Shown: positions 55,633 to 64,000 of the stretch, one piece after another | Layout: each line of letters opens with the position of its first letter | Position numbering within the stretch: the stretch's first letter is position 1 | Origin: Cycas panzhihuaensis | Taxonomy: Eukaryota > Cycadophyta | DNA length: 64,000 bases | Direction: 5' to 3' | Assembly (NCBI GenBank): GCA_023213395.1 | Contig: CM041465.1 | Location: 4,774,001 to 4,838,000, forward strand | The notes under the pieces: generated by a model | The model's input: only the letters and a program-made list of their open reading frames with translations | What the model was told of the DNA's origin: nothing | Databases searched by the model: none | Made by a program: the position numbers and the translations under genes

Positions 55633-56156
55633 TGTTAAACCTTATGTTTAAATGTTAAGTTAATGTACTTTTATTTTTCATGTAATATATGCACTTTTTA
55701 CTTTAGGGGTGACTTATCACTTAAGTGATAAAGTACACACCCACATTCTTTCTAGTGACACAACGTTGTCACTAAAGGGTCAAATGGACCCTCATGCACT
55801 TTTGCTCACATGAGAGCCCAAAAGGACACATGTCCAACATGCAAGGCATGTATCTTGGATGTTTGACACTTGTCAAACATCCAAGGCCTTAGGTCTCTCA
55901 TTTCCCTTTTTATAATGAGACCTCTCCTCATTGTCTCATACAAGAGTTGGAGTTGTATTGTCATGCTATCAGTTTGCTAATCAAACTGTTTCTTCTTGGG
56001 AGGTTGGACCAATTCCAACTTCACACATTGGGTATCATTTTCTCTTGCTCCTATTTCTCTTTGTGTTCTTTATGCTTTCATGCTTTCATGCATTTGTAGT
56101 ATTGTGCTTGTACTTATGATCTTGGAACTAATGTGGCCTAATGCCCTTTTTTCACA
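55633..56156 (+). repeat. H 5' LTR with palindrome cluster
   Basis: 524 bp, TGTTAAACC...TTTCACA. Within 55714-55885 it has TTATCACTTAAGTGATAA (perfect), an AGTGACA-type dyad at 55754-55773, GGACACATGTCC, CATGC-AAG-GCATG and a 15-bp-arm inverted repeat at 55854-55885. It contains a 9-bp duplication (GCTTTCAT) absent from the 3' LTR. Confidence 0.93.
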
Positions 56157-56158
56157 TT

Positions 56159-56170
56159 TGGTATCAGAGC
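56159..56170 (+). other. H primer binding site
   Basis: TGGTATCAGAGC, perfect initiator-Met type, two bases after the LTR. Confidence 0.92.
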
Positions 56171-58043
56171 TGAAAGGTCTCTGAACTTAGTTTGTTTCAG
56201 AACTTATCTCTGTCCTCTGTTTTTCAAATCTGTGCACTGGACTATCCTCTGTCCCTGCACTTTAAAAGCCTATTTACATGCATTTAAGTGCTCCACCATT
56301 TCTGTTGAGGTTTCTAGCGCCCGGTCGGCCGATCGGTCGGCTGTCCATCTCGAGAAGGCGCCAACTCGGCTCCATCTCGAAGGCGCCAACTCGGCTCGGC
56401 TCTCGAAGGCGCCAACTCGGCTCGGCTCTCAAAAGGCGCGGCCTACGTCCGGCATTCAAGCGCCAACTCGGAAGTATTCCAACTCAAGGCGGTGCCAACT
56501 CGGTGTCTTTGAAGTCGGCCTGCAACCGCCCACAACTCGGCACACATTCAAAGTGCCCGATCCGGCATTCCTTACTTTGAGTCATTGCCGGCTCATCGGT
56601 TTATCCGGCCCAGAATCGCCAACTCGGCGGTATTCGGCTCGGCACCTAAGTTCATCGCCACATCATCACGATTACGCGATCGGCCTTTGTCCAACTCATC
56701 ATTCTTGTCCTTCTCGGCTCATATTTTAACTCGGCCATTTCGGAATCTGCTCTCTCAAGCGCGATCGGGCTCAGCGATGATCGGCACCACTCAGCTGGCG
56801 AGTCACGGCTGCCTCAACTTTCGCCGAGACAATGCCGGCCAATCAATCGCCGGTATCCTTTGCGCGGTCAAGGATGCGGCATTCGGACAAGACATTAAAA
56901 AATAAATAAAAATCAATCTCTTCATAGCATATTTTGAACAATATGCTCATGTGAATCAATTTTTTAAGGCTTTAAGAGAATTTTTTTTTTTTTTAATTTC
57001 TCAAGGGGGGGAATCTTAAAAGACTTTAAGTCTTTATAGCTGGGCCTACTTAAAAACGTTTTTTAAACATTGGCAGTCTTGATTCTCAAAAGTACTTGTG
57101 TACTTACTGTTTTAAGCTCTTTTAGCACACTTTCATGCTATTAAAGCATCATTGAGCTTAATTAATGTAATCAAAAGGCATATCTACATTGTAAAGGTGA
57201 AGGAAATTACCACCTAACTTTAGTTTTTTGGCACCTTGCATGGTGACCTTGGCCTTCTTAAGTTCAAAAAGGGAAGGTTCATTGTGAAACTTAATAAAAT
57301 CACAATTTTCTTGTTGGATTTTTTGAGACATTTTAAGTCTCAACAGCTGCTGCGTGGAGTTTGTGTTGGCCTTTGGAGCATTTCTTGAGTACACTTTTCT
57401 TGTGACTTCATCACTTCATCAGACTTTGAAGGTTAAAAGGAACCCTCTTTTGCTGTCATCAAAGGTTCCTTACATCATTTTCTTTTAAATACTCAAAGTA
57501 CTTTATCATTGTACTCAAGCATACATAGCACCTCACTTGGATCATAAAGCACTTGAAATCTGTTTTGTGCTCATTCTTTGTAAGCCAAAAAGGCATTAAA
57601 AAAAAAAAATCCAAGTAAGAAGATTCACTTAGACTTGTTTAAAAGTGAATTTAAAATCTGTTCGAGAGGCTCGAAAAAGGTTCAAACCTTGCCTCTAAAT
57701 TAACCTTAAGCTTGGTGCATTCCCTAGGGGACCAAGGCCAAATGCAGTCGGTGCACGACAATTAAGGTTGCTTGAGGGAAAGGAGGTTCGAAAAGGGTGT
57801 TATTGAAACGTGAATCCTGTGGAAAGCATGGTACGTCCATGCAGATCAACCCTACCTGCCTTGTCCTATATTTAACTTGGTCCAGCTCAATAGCCAGAGT
57901 CTTCCACCTCTCTTAACCCCACCGGTTGTTGGATCTTCTTGTAAAATCAGGACTGGTGGTGTTGTTTGAGGATGGGTCTTAAGCGACGAAGCTTTGAAGT
58001 TTCCAAGTTATCTGCTAGCTTCAAGTGTTAATCAAGTGGAAAG
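56171..58043 (+). other. H untranslated leader
   Basis: 56315-56885 is strongly GC-rich with a 25-27 bp repeat. The rest is AT-rich. 57640-58040 matches B and E leaders (CCCTAGGGGACCAAG, CATGCAGATCAACCCTACC). A frame at 56232-56729 follows the GC repeat and has no known domain. Confidence 0.75.
56355..56480 (+). repeat. 25-27 bp GC-rich tandem repeat in H leader
   Basis: Units of AAGGCGCCAACTCGGCTC at 56355, 56380, 56406, 56433 (diverged) and 56458. Scattered CCAACTCGG copies continue to about 56735. Confidence 0.85.
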
Positions 58044-58868
58044 ATGGCTGCCATACATATGCTTAATGCATGTACCATAAGGTTAACGGGGCAATCAAAT
58101 TATCAAGAATGGAAAAGAATCACAAAGAATCTCTTGATAATGAATGAGTTCTGGGGATATGTTTCTGGAAGAATCCCCAATCCTACACTTAATCAACCTG
58201 CACCTGTGGATGTTGAACTTGTTGCTGCATGGGAGGCCAAAGACGAAATTGCTTTGGCATTCATTCGTATGGTTGTGGACATAAATGTAGACCAAAATAT
58301 TTCTTCTGCACAATCTTCTAAAGAAGCATAGGACACATTGTCCTCTTTGTATGACAGGCGAGATGAAGCTCGCATATTGATGATAAAAGCAAAATTGTAC
58401 TCCATCAAATTTGTAAAGCCGATGTCGGCATTCTTGTCCTCCATTAAGGAGGTTTGTAATGAATTAACTACTTTAGGTAGTTCAGCCACAAGAGATGAAA
58501 TCATAGCCTCCATCACAAAAGCATTACCAAAGGACTACAACGGCTTTATATCATCAACTACACGAGATGGTTCACTAAGGGGGATGACATTCAATCAACT
58601 TGAAAGCTTATTGCTTCAAAAAGAACAAATTTATGCTAAGGATAATGAAGAACCATCTACAACAGGTGTTTTCACAGCAAAGGCAAAGACAAATCAAAAA
58701 TCCAAAACTGCATTCACAAAACACTTTGGAAATATGAACATTGGATCTTCCAAGTCCAATGTAGTATGCCATTATTGTGGCAAACCTGGCCACATTGCAC
58801 CTGAGTGCAGAAAGAAGCAAGCGGATTTTCGAAGGCGGCAGCAGCGTACTGTGGTCAAAGGCGGCTGA
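58044..58868 (+). pseudogene. gag: H gag capsid and zinc knuckle
   Basis: Start at 58044, MAAIHMLNACTIRLTGQSNY. NEFWGYVSGRIPNPTL and WEAKDEIALAFIRMVVDINV follow, then a TAG at 58329 (TGG in B). 58338-58868 reads LSSLYDRRDEARI, MTFNQLESLLLQKEQIYAKD and the intact knuckle CHYCGKPGHIAPEC. The single stop is the main damage. Confidence 0.88.
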
Positions 58869-59520
58869 CCACAGGGTCAAAGACAACAGCAACCACGACA
58901 ACAGTTTCAACAAAGGTTCCAACAGTCAGATCAGCAGCAGTATCCCCCTCGACCAAATCGAGATGCCTATCAAGGAGGTCCAAGAGGTGGGGGGGGTCAA
59001 AGAGGTGGCTACCAACGCCATTATAATCAGTTTGTCAATGAAGACAAACTACTTTGTGCATACCAATCATGCAACATTGACAACACTTGGATTGTCGATT
59101 CAGGAGCTTCTCGACAAATGACAGGGAGTGAAGAACTCCTATGCAACATCAAGGAAGGTAAAGGTCAATCAGTGACCTTTGGAAATGTTGAATCAGTTGA
59201 GATTTCAGGAATAGGCACCATAGCTCCTTTTCATTCTCCTCAAAATCCTTCCTCATCATTTCCCAACAGTGATGCCTACTTCATTCCTTCTATGGAGAAG
59301 AATCGCTATCTCATTAGCCGGATGAACAAGCAACACATGAACATACTATTTAAAAATGGGAAATGTATCATTTGTGACAAAGATGATCGGATCGTAGCTG
59401 TAGCCTACGAGGATCAAGGTCTTTACAAGTTGGATGCCAATAATATTATTCTTGATTCTGCTTACTCTGGTTCCACATCTTTGTCAAAAATTCAGTTATG
59501 GCATCAACGTCTAGGACATT
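58869..59520 (+). pseudogene. pro: H protease region
   Basis: Gln/Arg/Gly-rich start, then NTWIVDSGASRQMTGSEEL near 59085 with an intact DSGA (usual His after Arg is Gln). GIGTIAPFHSPQNPSSSF and DLYKL-like LYKLDANNIILD follow. The frame is shared with the first part of integrase. Confidence 0.85.
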
Positions 59521-60400
59521 TAAGCCTAGACAATCGAGCAGATGATAAACAAAAGCATGGTGTATGGGCTTCCAAAGATGTATGGTTCAAAATGTCTTTG
59601 CGAAGCTTGCATAATGGGGACACAACATCGGCTGCCTTTTCCTAAAGGCAAAGCATGGCGTGCATCTTATCCTTTGCAATTAGTTCACTCAGACTTGTGC
59701 GGATCCATGTCCACCCAATCCTTTGGAGGAGCATTGTACTACATATCTTTTATTGATGACTTCTCTCACAAAGTCTGGGTCTACTTCCTAAAGCATAAAT
59801 CAGAAGCCTTCTCCAAGTTCAAAGAGTTCAAGGCGGAAGTAGAAAATGAATCTGGCTACTCAATTGGCACATTAAGGTCAGATAATGGAGGTGAATTCAC
59901 TTCAAATGAATTCAACCAATTTTGCAAGGATAATGGAATTCGGAGACAACTCACAGCTCCTCATACTCCTCAGCAAAATGGAGTCTCCAAGAGGATGAAT
60001 AGAACTTTGGCTAATAAAGCCAAAACAATGATGCATGCAAAAGGGCTTCCAAGAGCTTACTAGTCCGAAGCATTTCATACAGCTGCCTATGTGGCCAATC
60101 GAAGTCCTACAATGATCACCGATATCACACCTGAGGAGGCATGGTCTGGAAAGAAGCCACCTATCAGCCATTTGAGGACATTCGGATGTACTGCGTATAT
60201 GCACATACCAGATCAACAAAGAACAAAGTTGGACAAACATAGCCTCAAATGCATCTTTGTAGGATATGCAATCCATAGCAAAGCCTACAAGTTGTATGAT
60301 CCAGTTGGGAGAAAAATGCATCTCTCAAGAGATGTAATCTTTGTTGAGGATGATAAAAAGAGTTGGATATGGCATCAATCCAACCCCCATTGACAAAGGG
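59475..60400 (+). pseudogene. int: H integrase
   Basis: LWHQRLGHLSLDN (zinc His), frame shift near 59530, then KCLCEACIMGTQHRLPFPKG. Core: LVHSDLCGSM, RSDNGGEFTSNEF and QQNGVSKRMNR, where the catalytic Glu has become Lys (compare VSERMNR in B). A stop at 60061 and 60091-60393 gives SHLRTFGCTAYMHIPDQQRT. Confidence 0.88.
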
Positions 60401-61384
60401 AAAAAGATTGTTGAGGACTTCCCTTCCCCTCAATCTTACACACCATGTTCTTCATCTGCACCTTCTGTACCGTCTACTTCATCTTCATCTGCTCCACTTG
60501 AACCTTCCACTTCATCTTCTGTTACTCCTACACTTAGACCAGAAGATATTGAGGTTCATGCCACATCATTTCAGAAGTTACCTAAGTGGTACACTCAAAC
60601 GGTATGGGATGGTCATATCATTGAAGGGAAACGTCCATCAAAGTATAGGCAGCAAACAAACTTTGCACTTATGGCTGAAGTGCTTTCTATTCATGAGCCT
60701 ACCACCTTTGCAGAGGCTTCACAAAGTGATAGTTGGAAAGCTGCCATGGATGAGGAGTTTCAATCCATTCACAAAAATGAAACTTGGGACTTGGTCGAAT
60801 TGCCTCCACACAAACAGGCAATCAGTTGTAAATGGGTCTAGAAGACCAAATTCCATTCTGATGGGACACTCAAGCGACAGAAAGCAAGACTTGTAGCAAA
60901 GGGGTTCAAACAAAAAGAAGGAATTGATTACGAGGAGACCTTTGCACCTGTAGCAAACATGAACACCATCAGACTTCTCTTGGCCTTAGCTGCACAATGC
61001 AAATGGCCCGTATATCGGATGGACGTGAAGCGCCTTCCTCAGCGATCTTCAAGAGGAGGTATACTTGGAGCAACCTCCGGTTACAAGGAATAAGGCAAGG
61101 AGCATTTGGTATGTCGCCTCAAGAAGGCTTTGTATGGCTTGAAGCAAGCTCCTAGGGCATGGTACGCAAAAATCGATGAATACTTTTTGAGACATGGGTT
61201 TCATCAATTCACATCGATCCAAACTTGTACATCAAACATGAACATCACCATGTCATTTATATTGCCTTGTATGTAGATGACTTAGTGATCACGGTGATGA
61301 CACTAAGCTCATCAATGTTCTCGGGATGATTTGAAGAGAAGTTTTGAGATGGTGATCTTGGACTTCTCCATTACTTTCTAGACT
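60341..61384 (+). pseudogene. pol: H linker and reverse transcriptase
   Basis: 60341-60841 is the Ser/Pro linker and RT start (HKQAISCKWV, stop). [20 protein letters not shown], then MDVKR with short deletions near 61030, [20 protein letters not shown] near 61122, and YVDD at 61270-61281. Several frame shifts between 61030 and 61390. Confidence 0.85.
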
Positions 61385-62221
61385 TTGAGGTATGGCGTGC
61401 GGGCTATATCTTCATTTCCCAAGCAAAATATTCTTGGGACATCTTGCGAGATTAGGATGCACGATGCAAGGCAGGCGCCTACACCCATGGAGAACGGCAC
61501 CAAGCTTTCTCTTAATGAGGAAGCTGAACCAGCAAATTCCACTCTTTATCGACAGTTGATTGGTAGCTTGATATATCTCACCAACACTCGTCCAGACATC
61601 TCATTTGCAGTTGGAATTTGCTCTCGCTTCATGTCTCAACCCAATCAGAAGCATTGGCAAGCAGCAAAACGCATACTCAAGTATATCAAAGGAACATTGT
61701 AGCTTGGACTTGAGTATGTACATAAGGAGAACTTCACTTTGGAGGGGTTTTCGATTACGATTGGGCGGGGATGCCGGGATAGCGGAAATCTACCTCGGAT
61801 TCTTGTTTCACCCTTGGTTCAAGATGTTTGTTTCAAGGAGTTGCAAGAAGCAACCAAATGTTACCTTGTCCTCCAGGCGAATACAAAAGCTGCAGTCGGT
61901 AGACTTGTGAGGCTATCCGGCCGATGGATTCTTGGTGAGCTTGGATTTCGTGACAGCCGACCCGACCTTCATTGTGACAATCAGAGTGTCCTCAAGCTAA
62001 CTAAGAATCTTGTTTTTCACGCACGGGCCAAACATATTGAAGTTCACCACCATTTCATCAGGGAGCATGTACACAGTGGTGAGATCACACTTCAATATCG
62101 ACCAACAGAGCAACAGACGGCAGATATCTGTACCAAGCCACTTGGTAGAGACAAATTTGTAAAATTTAGAGATGGTCTTGGTGTCCGACTTAACATTGTA
62201 AACAGTAAGGGGGGGTGTTAA
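61385..62221 (+). pseudogene. pol: H RNase H
   Basis: 61385-61702 has MENGTKLSLNEEAEPANSTL and GSLIYLTNTRPDISFAVGI. 61739-62221 has CDNQSVLKLTKNLVFHARAK and HFIREHVHSGEITLQYRPTE, ending GGC and a TAA inside the 3' LTR. The SxSEAEYK region near 61880 is damaged. Confidence 0.86.
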
Positions 62222-62727
62222 ACCTTATGTTTAAATGTTAAGTTAATGTACTTTATGTTTATGTATTATATACACTTTTACTTTAGGGTGACTTATCACT
62301 TAAGTGATAAAGTACACACCCACATTCTTTCTAGTGACACAACGTTGTCACTAAAGGGTCAAATGGACCCTCATGCACTTTTGCTCACATGAGAGCCCAA
62401 AAGGACACATGTCCAACATGCAAGGCATGTATCTTGGATGTTTGACACTTGTCAAACATCCAAGGCCTTAGGTCTCTCATTTCACTCTATATAATGAGAC
62501 CTCTCCTCATTGTCTCATACAAGAGTTGGAGTTGTATTGTCGTGCTATCAGTTTGCTAATCAAACTGTTTCTTCTTGGGAGGTTGGACCAATTCCAACTC
62601 CACACATTGGGTATCATTTTCTCTTGCTCCTATTTCTCTTTGTGTTCTTTATGCTTTCATGCATTTGTAGTATTGTGCTTGTACTTATGATCTTGGGACT
62701 AATGTGGCCTAATGCCCTTTTTTCACA
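62216..62727 (+). repeat. H 3' LTR
   Basis: 512 bp, pair of 55633-56156. Polypurine tract AAGGGGGGG at 62207-62215. Confidence 0.94.
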
Positions 62728-62732
62728 TACAT

Positions 62733-63034
62733 GAGGTTGGACCTCCTTATATGGAAGTGAAGGAGGACCTTGAAAGATTGGATATTTAACAAGTGTCAAA
62801 CATCCAAGATATGCCATTTGCATGTGGGACAAGTGTCCCTTGGGCTCTCTATATGAGCAAAAGTACATGAGGGTACATTAACCCTTAAGTTACAATATTA
62901 TGTCACTAGAAGAAATGTGGGTGTGTACTTTATCACATTAGGTGATAAGTCACCCTTACAAAAAGTTACATAGAGTACATCAACAATACAATATAAAGTA
63001 CAACACTTAATATTTAAACATAAAGTTCTTAACA
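62733..63034 (-). repeat. E 5' LTR, start
   Basis: In sense begins TGTTAAGAAC at 63034; the LTR continues at 55632. It matches 24773-25072. Confidence 0.85.
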
Positions 63035-64000
63035 GTTTTCTCCCATTATTTTTCCAAACCATTTGACCCCCTTTTCATTTAGAAAACTCTACAAATAGAG
63101 ATCATTTTCCAAAGGTAGGGGGTCAACTTGGGGAGGCATCAAAGTGCTTCCAAATTTATGATGGAGTTCTTGCCATTATTTGAGTTTGATTAAGATTAGC
63201 TTGTTGGAGACTTTAGGGAGAATTAGAATGGCATTTGATAAGGAGATAGTTGGGTCACTGGAGCATTGAGCCATTGAGCTCCCGACAAATGGAAATCTGG
63301 GGTAAAAATCCCTTCCACCACACAATTTCATTCAAAGATCCAACTTCCTTCCATTTCTCTTTAATTTGGTATTTTAGTAGCTCTTTTGCACTTGTCTTCT
63401 TGTTGCCCACCTATCCATCTTTGCCTTGTTTCTTATTGGTTTCCTCTTGCCAAGGAGAGTATCTTGGAGTCCTTTGGGTCCATTTGTGGTGGTGGTGAAC
63501 CAAATATGAGGCTCACATTGTATGTCCTTTGTACTTGATTCTTAGAAGTAGGTATTTCTTCCAATCAAGTTCTTTTATCTTCAGATGCATCACTTTGTTA
63601 AGCTAACATTACAAGTGGAACAAAAGATACATGTGTTTGGTCTTACAAATATTGGAGAAAGGCATGTTGAATCCAATTATAACCCTTTTCTTAATTTCAC
63701 ATGCTTATTGAGTAGGGGTGAATGTCACCCAAATCATATTAGCTATTCAAATTCATACCCCTCCCTTCAAAGCTTATTTTAAAACTTCATTTGAGCAATT
63801 TGGTGTCTATCACATACTCTTTTCCATCATAGGTTAGCCCAACAAATAGAAAGAATGCCAGATTTATCCTAGGGTTTTTCTTAATACATAACAAGACCAT
63901 TGAGTGGTTATTGGTCCTTCGATGGAGAAGAGCAAAAGAAAGCATCACAAAGAAGAATGGAAGTATGTCAAACGAGTAAGCCTCCTTGTTTCCTTTGTTC
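63035..64000. other. Flanking DNA of unknown nature
   Basis: Non-coding in all frames above 80 codons. Contains a Pro/Ser-like pyrimidine-rich stretch (63330-63450). Nothing links it to the units described. The frames at 63250-63498 and 63585-63782 have no recognised domain. Confidence 0.6.

Larger units (their letters stand above)
55633..62727 (+). mobile_element. Unit H: copia element, same family as B
   Basis: 7095 bp, LTRs 55633-56156 and 62216-62727, perfect TSD TACAT (55628-55632, 62728-62732). PBS, gag, PR, INT, RT, RH on plus. Coding has several stops and many short deletions in RT, so it is inactive. The leader differs from B. Confidence 0.94.
24768..63034 (-). mobile_element. Unit E: outermost copia element, split by C, F and H
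   Basis: Own sequence is 24768-29994, 55232-55632 and 62733-63034 (about 5.9 kb). 24768-25072 and 62729-63034 are the same LTR segment (roughly 85-90% identical by eye). Gag, PR, INT and RH fragments lie at 25085-28489 on the minus strand, and the PBS at 55340-55351. Probable right TSD GTTTT at 63035; the left lies outside the window. It is the oldest and most decayed unit. Confidence 0.85.

Noticed and set aside
56159-56170. Possible tRNA fragment (TGGTATCAGAGC and variants next to LTRs)
   Set aside because: These are primer binding sites; no cloverleaf surrounds them.
56232-56729. 165-codon frame in the GC-rich part of the H leader
   Set aside because: GC-rich tandem repeats keep several frames open at once; no ATG-specific context and no known domain.
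63250-63782. Short frames in the right flank as host exons
   Set aside because: No domain, no clear splice structure or codon bias; host gene not supported.

Overview
The window is plant nuclear DNA made almost entirely of LTR retrotransposons. I recognise seven Ty1/copia units and two Ty3/gypsy units, stacked inside one another. I see no host gene, rRNA gene, tRNA gene, CRISPR array or bacterial feature. The copia units have the order gag-PR-INT-RT-RNaseH and most use an initiator-Met-type primer site. The gypsy units have the order gag-PR-RT-RNaseH-INT, with no chromodomain seen. Long, decayed, gene-free nests of this kind suggest a large repeat-rich plant genome, possibly a gymnosperm. That assignment is an inference, because no host marker is present.

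Architecture, worked out from LTR pairs, target-site duplications (TSDs) and interrupted reading frames. Unit E (copia, minus) is the outermost element. Its 5' LTR ends at 63034, and its 3' LTR is cut by unit C at 24768, so positions 1-63034 lie inside one old insertion. Level 1, inserted in E: C (copia, plus, in the E 3' LTR), F1/F2 (copia, minus, in the E leader) and H (copia, plus, in the E 5' LTR, TSD TACAT). Level 2: A1 (gypsy, plus, 1-10368) and B (copia, minus, 12254-19316) lie in the C leader. G (short copia, minus, 34723-38025, TSD TGGAG) and D (copia, minus, 38736-52195) lie in F2. Level 3: A2 (gypsy, minus, 41365-47265, TSD GTTTC/GTTTT) lies in the integrase gene of D.

A1 is the most complete gypsy copy. 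It has gag, protease, RT, RNase H, integrase and an unusual 2-kb 3' region with a hairpin-forming tandem array and extra reading frames. Between protease and RT it appears to carry two extra capsid-like (Retrotrans_gag-like) segments. A2 is an internally deleted relative that keeps LTRs, PBS, gag, PR and the integrase C-terminus but has no RT. G is a 3.3-kb copia deletion derivative without RT. F1/F2 is a chimera whose two end LTRs do not match. E and B have deletions in RT.

Every pol region has stops or frameshifts, so no unit looks autonomous. The longest intact frame is the F2 integrase (33486-34670). The last kilobase (63035-64000) is flanking DNA of unknown nature. I found no evidence for a new defence or metabolic system. 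The items most worth checking are the extra capsid-like segments and 3' module of the gypsy family, the palindrome cluster in the B/H LTRs, the conserved leader hairpin, and two insertions at almost the same base of the two LTRs of E.
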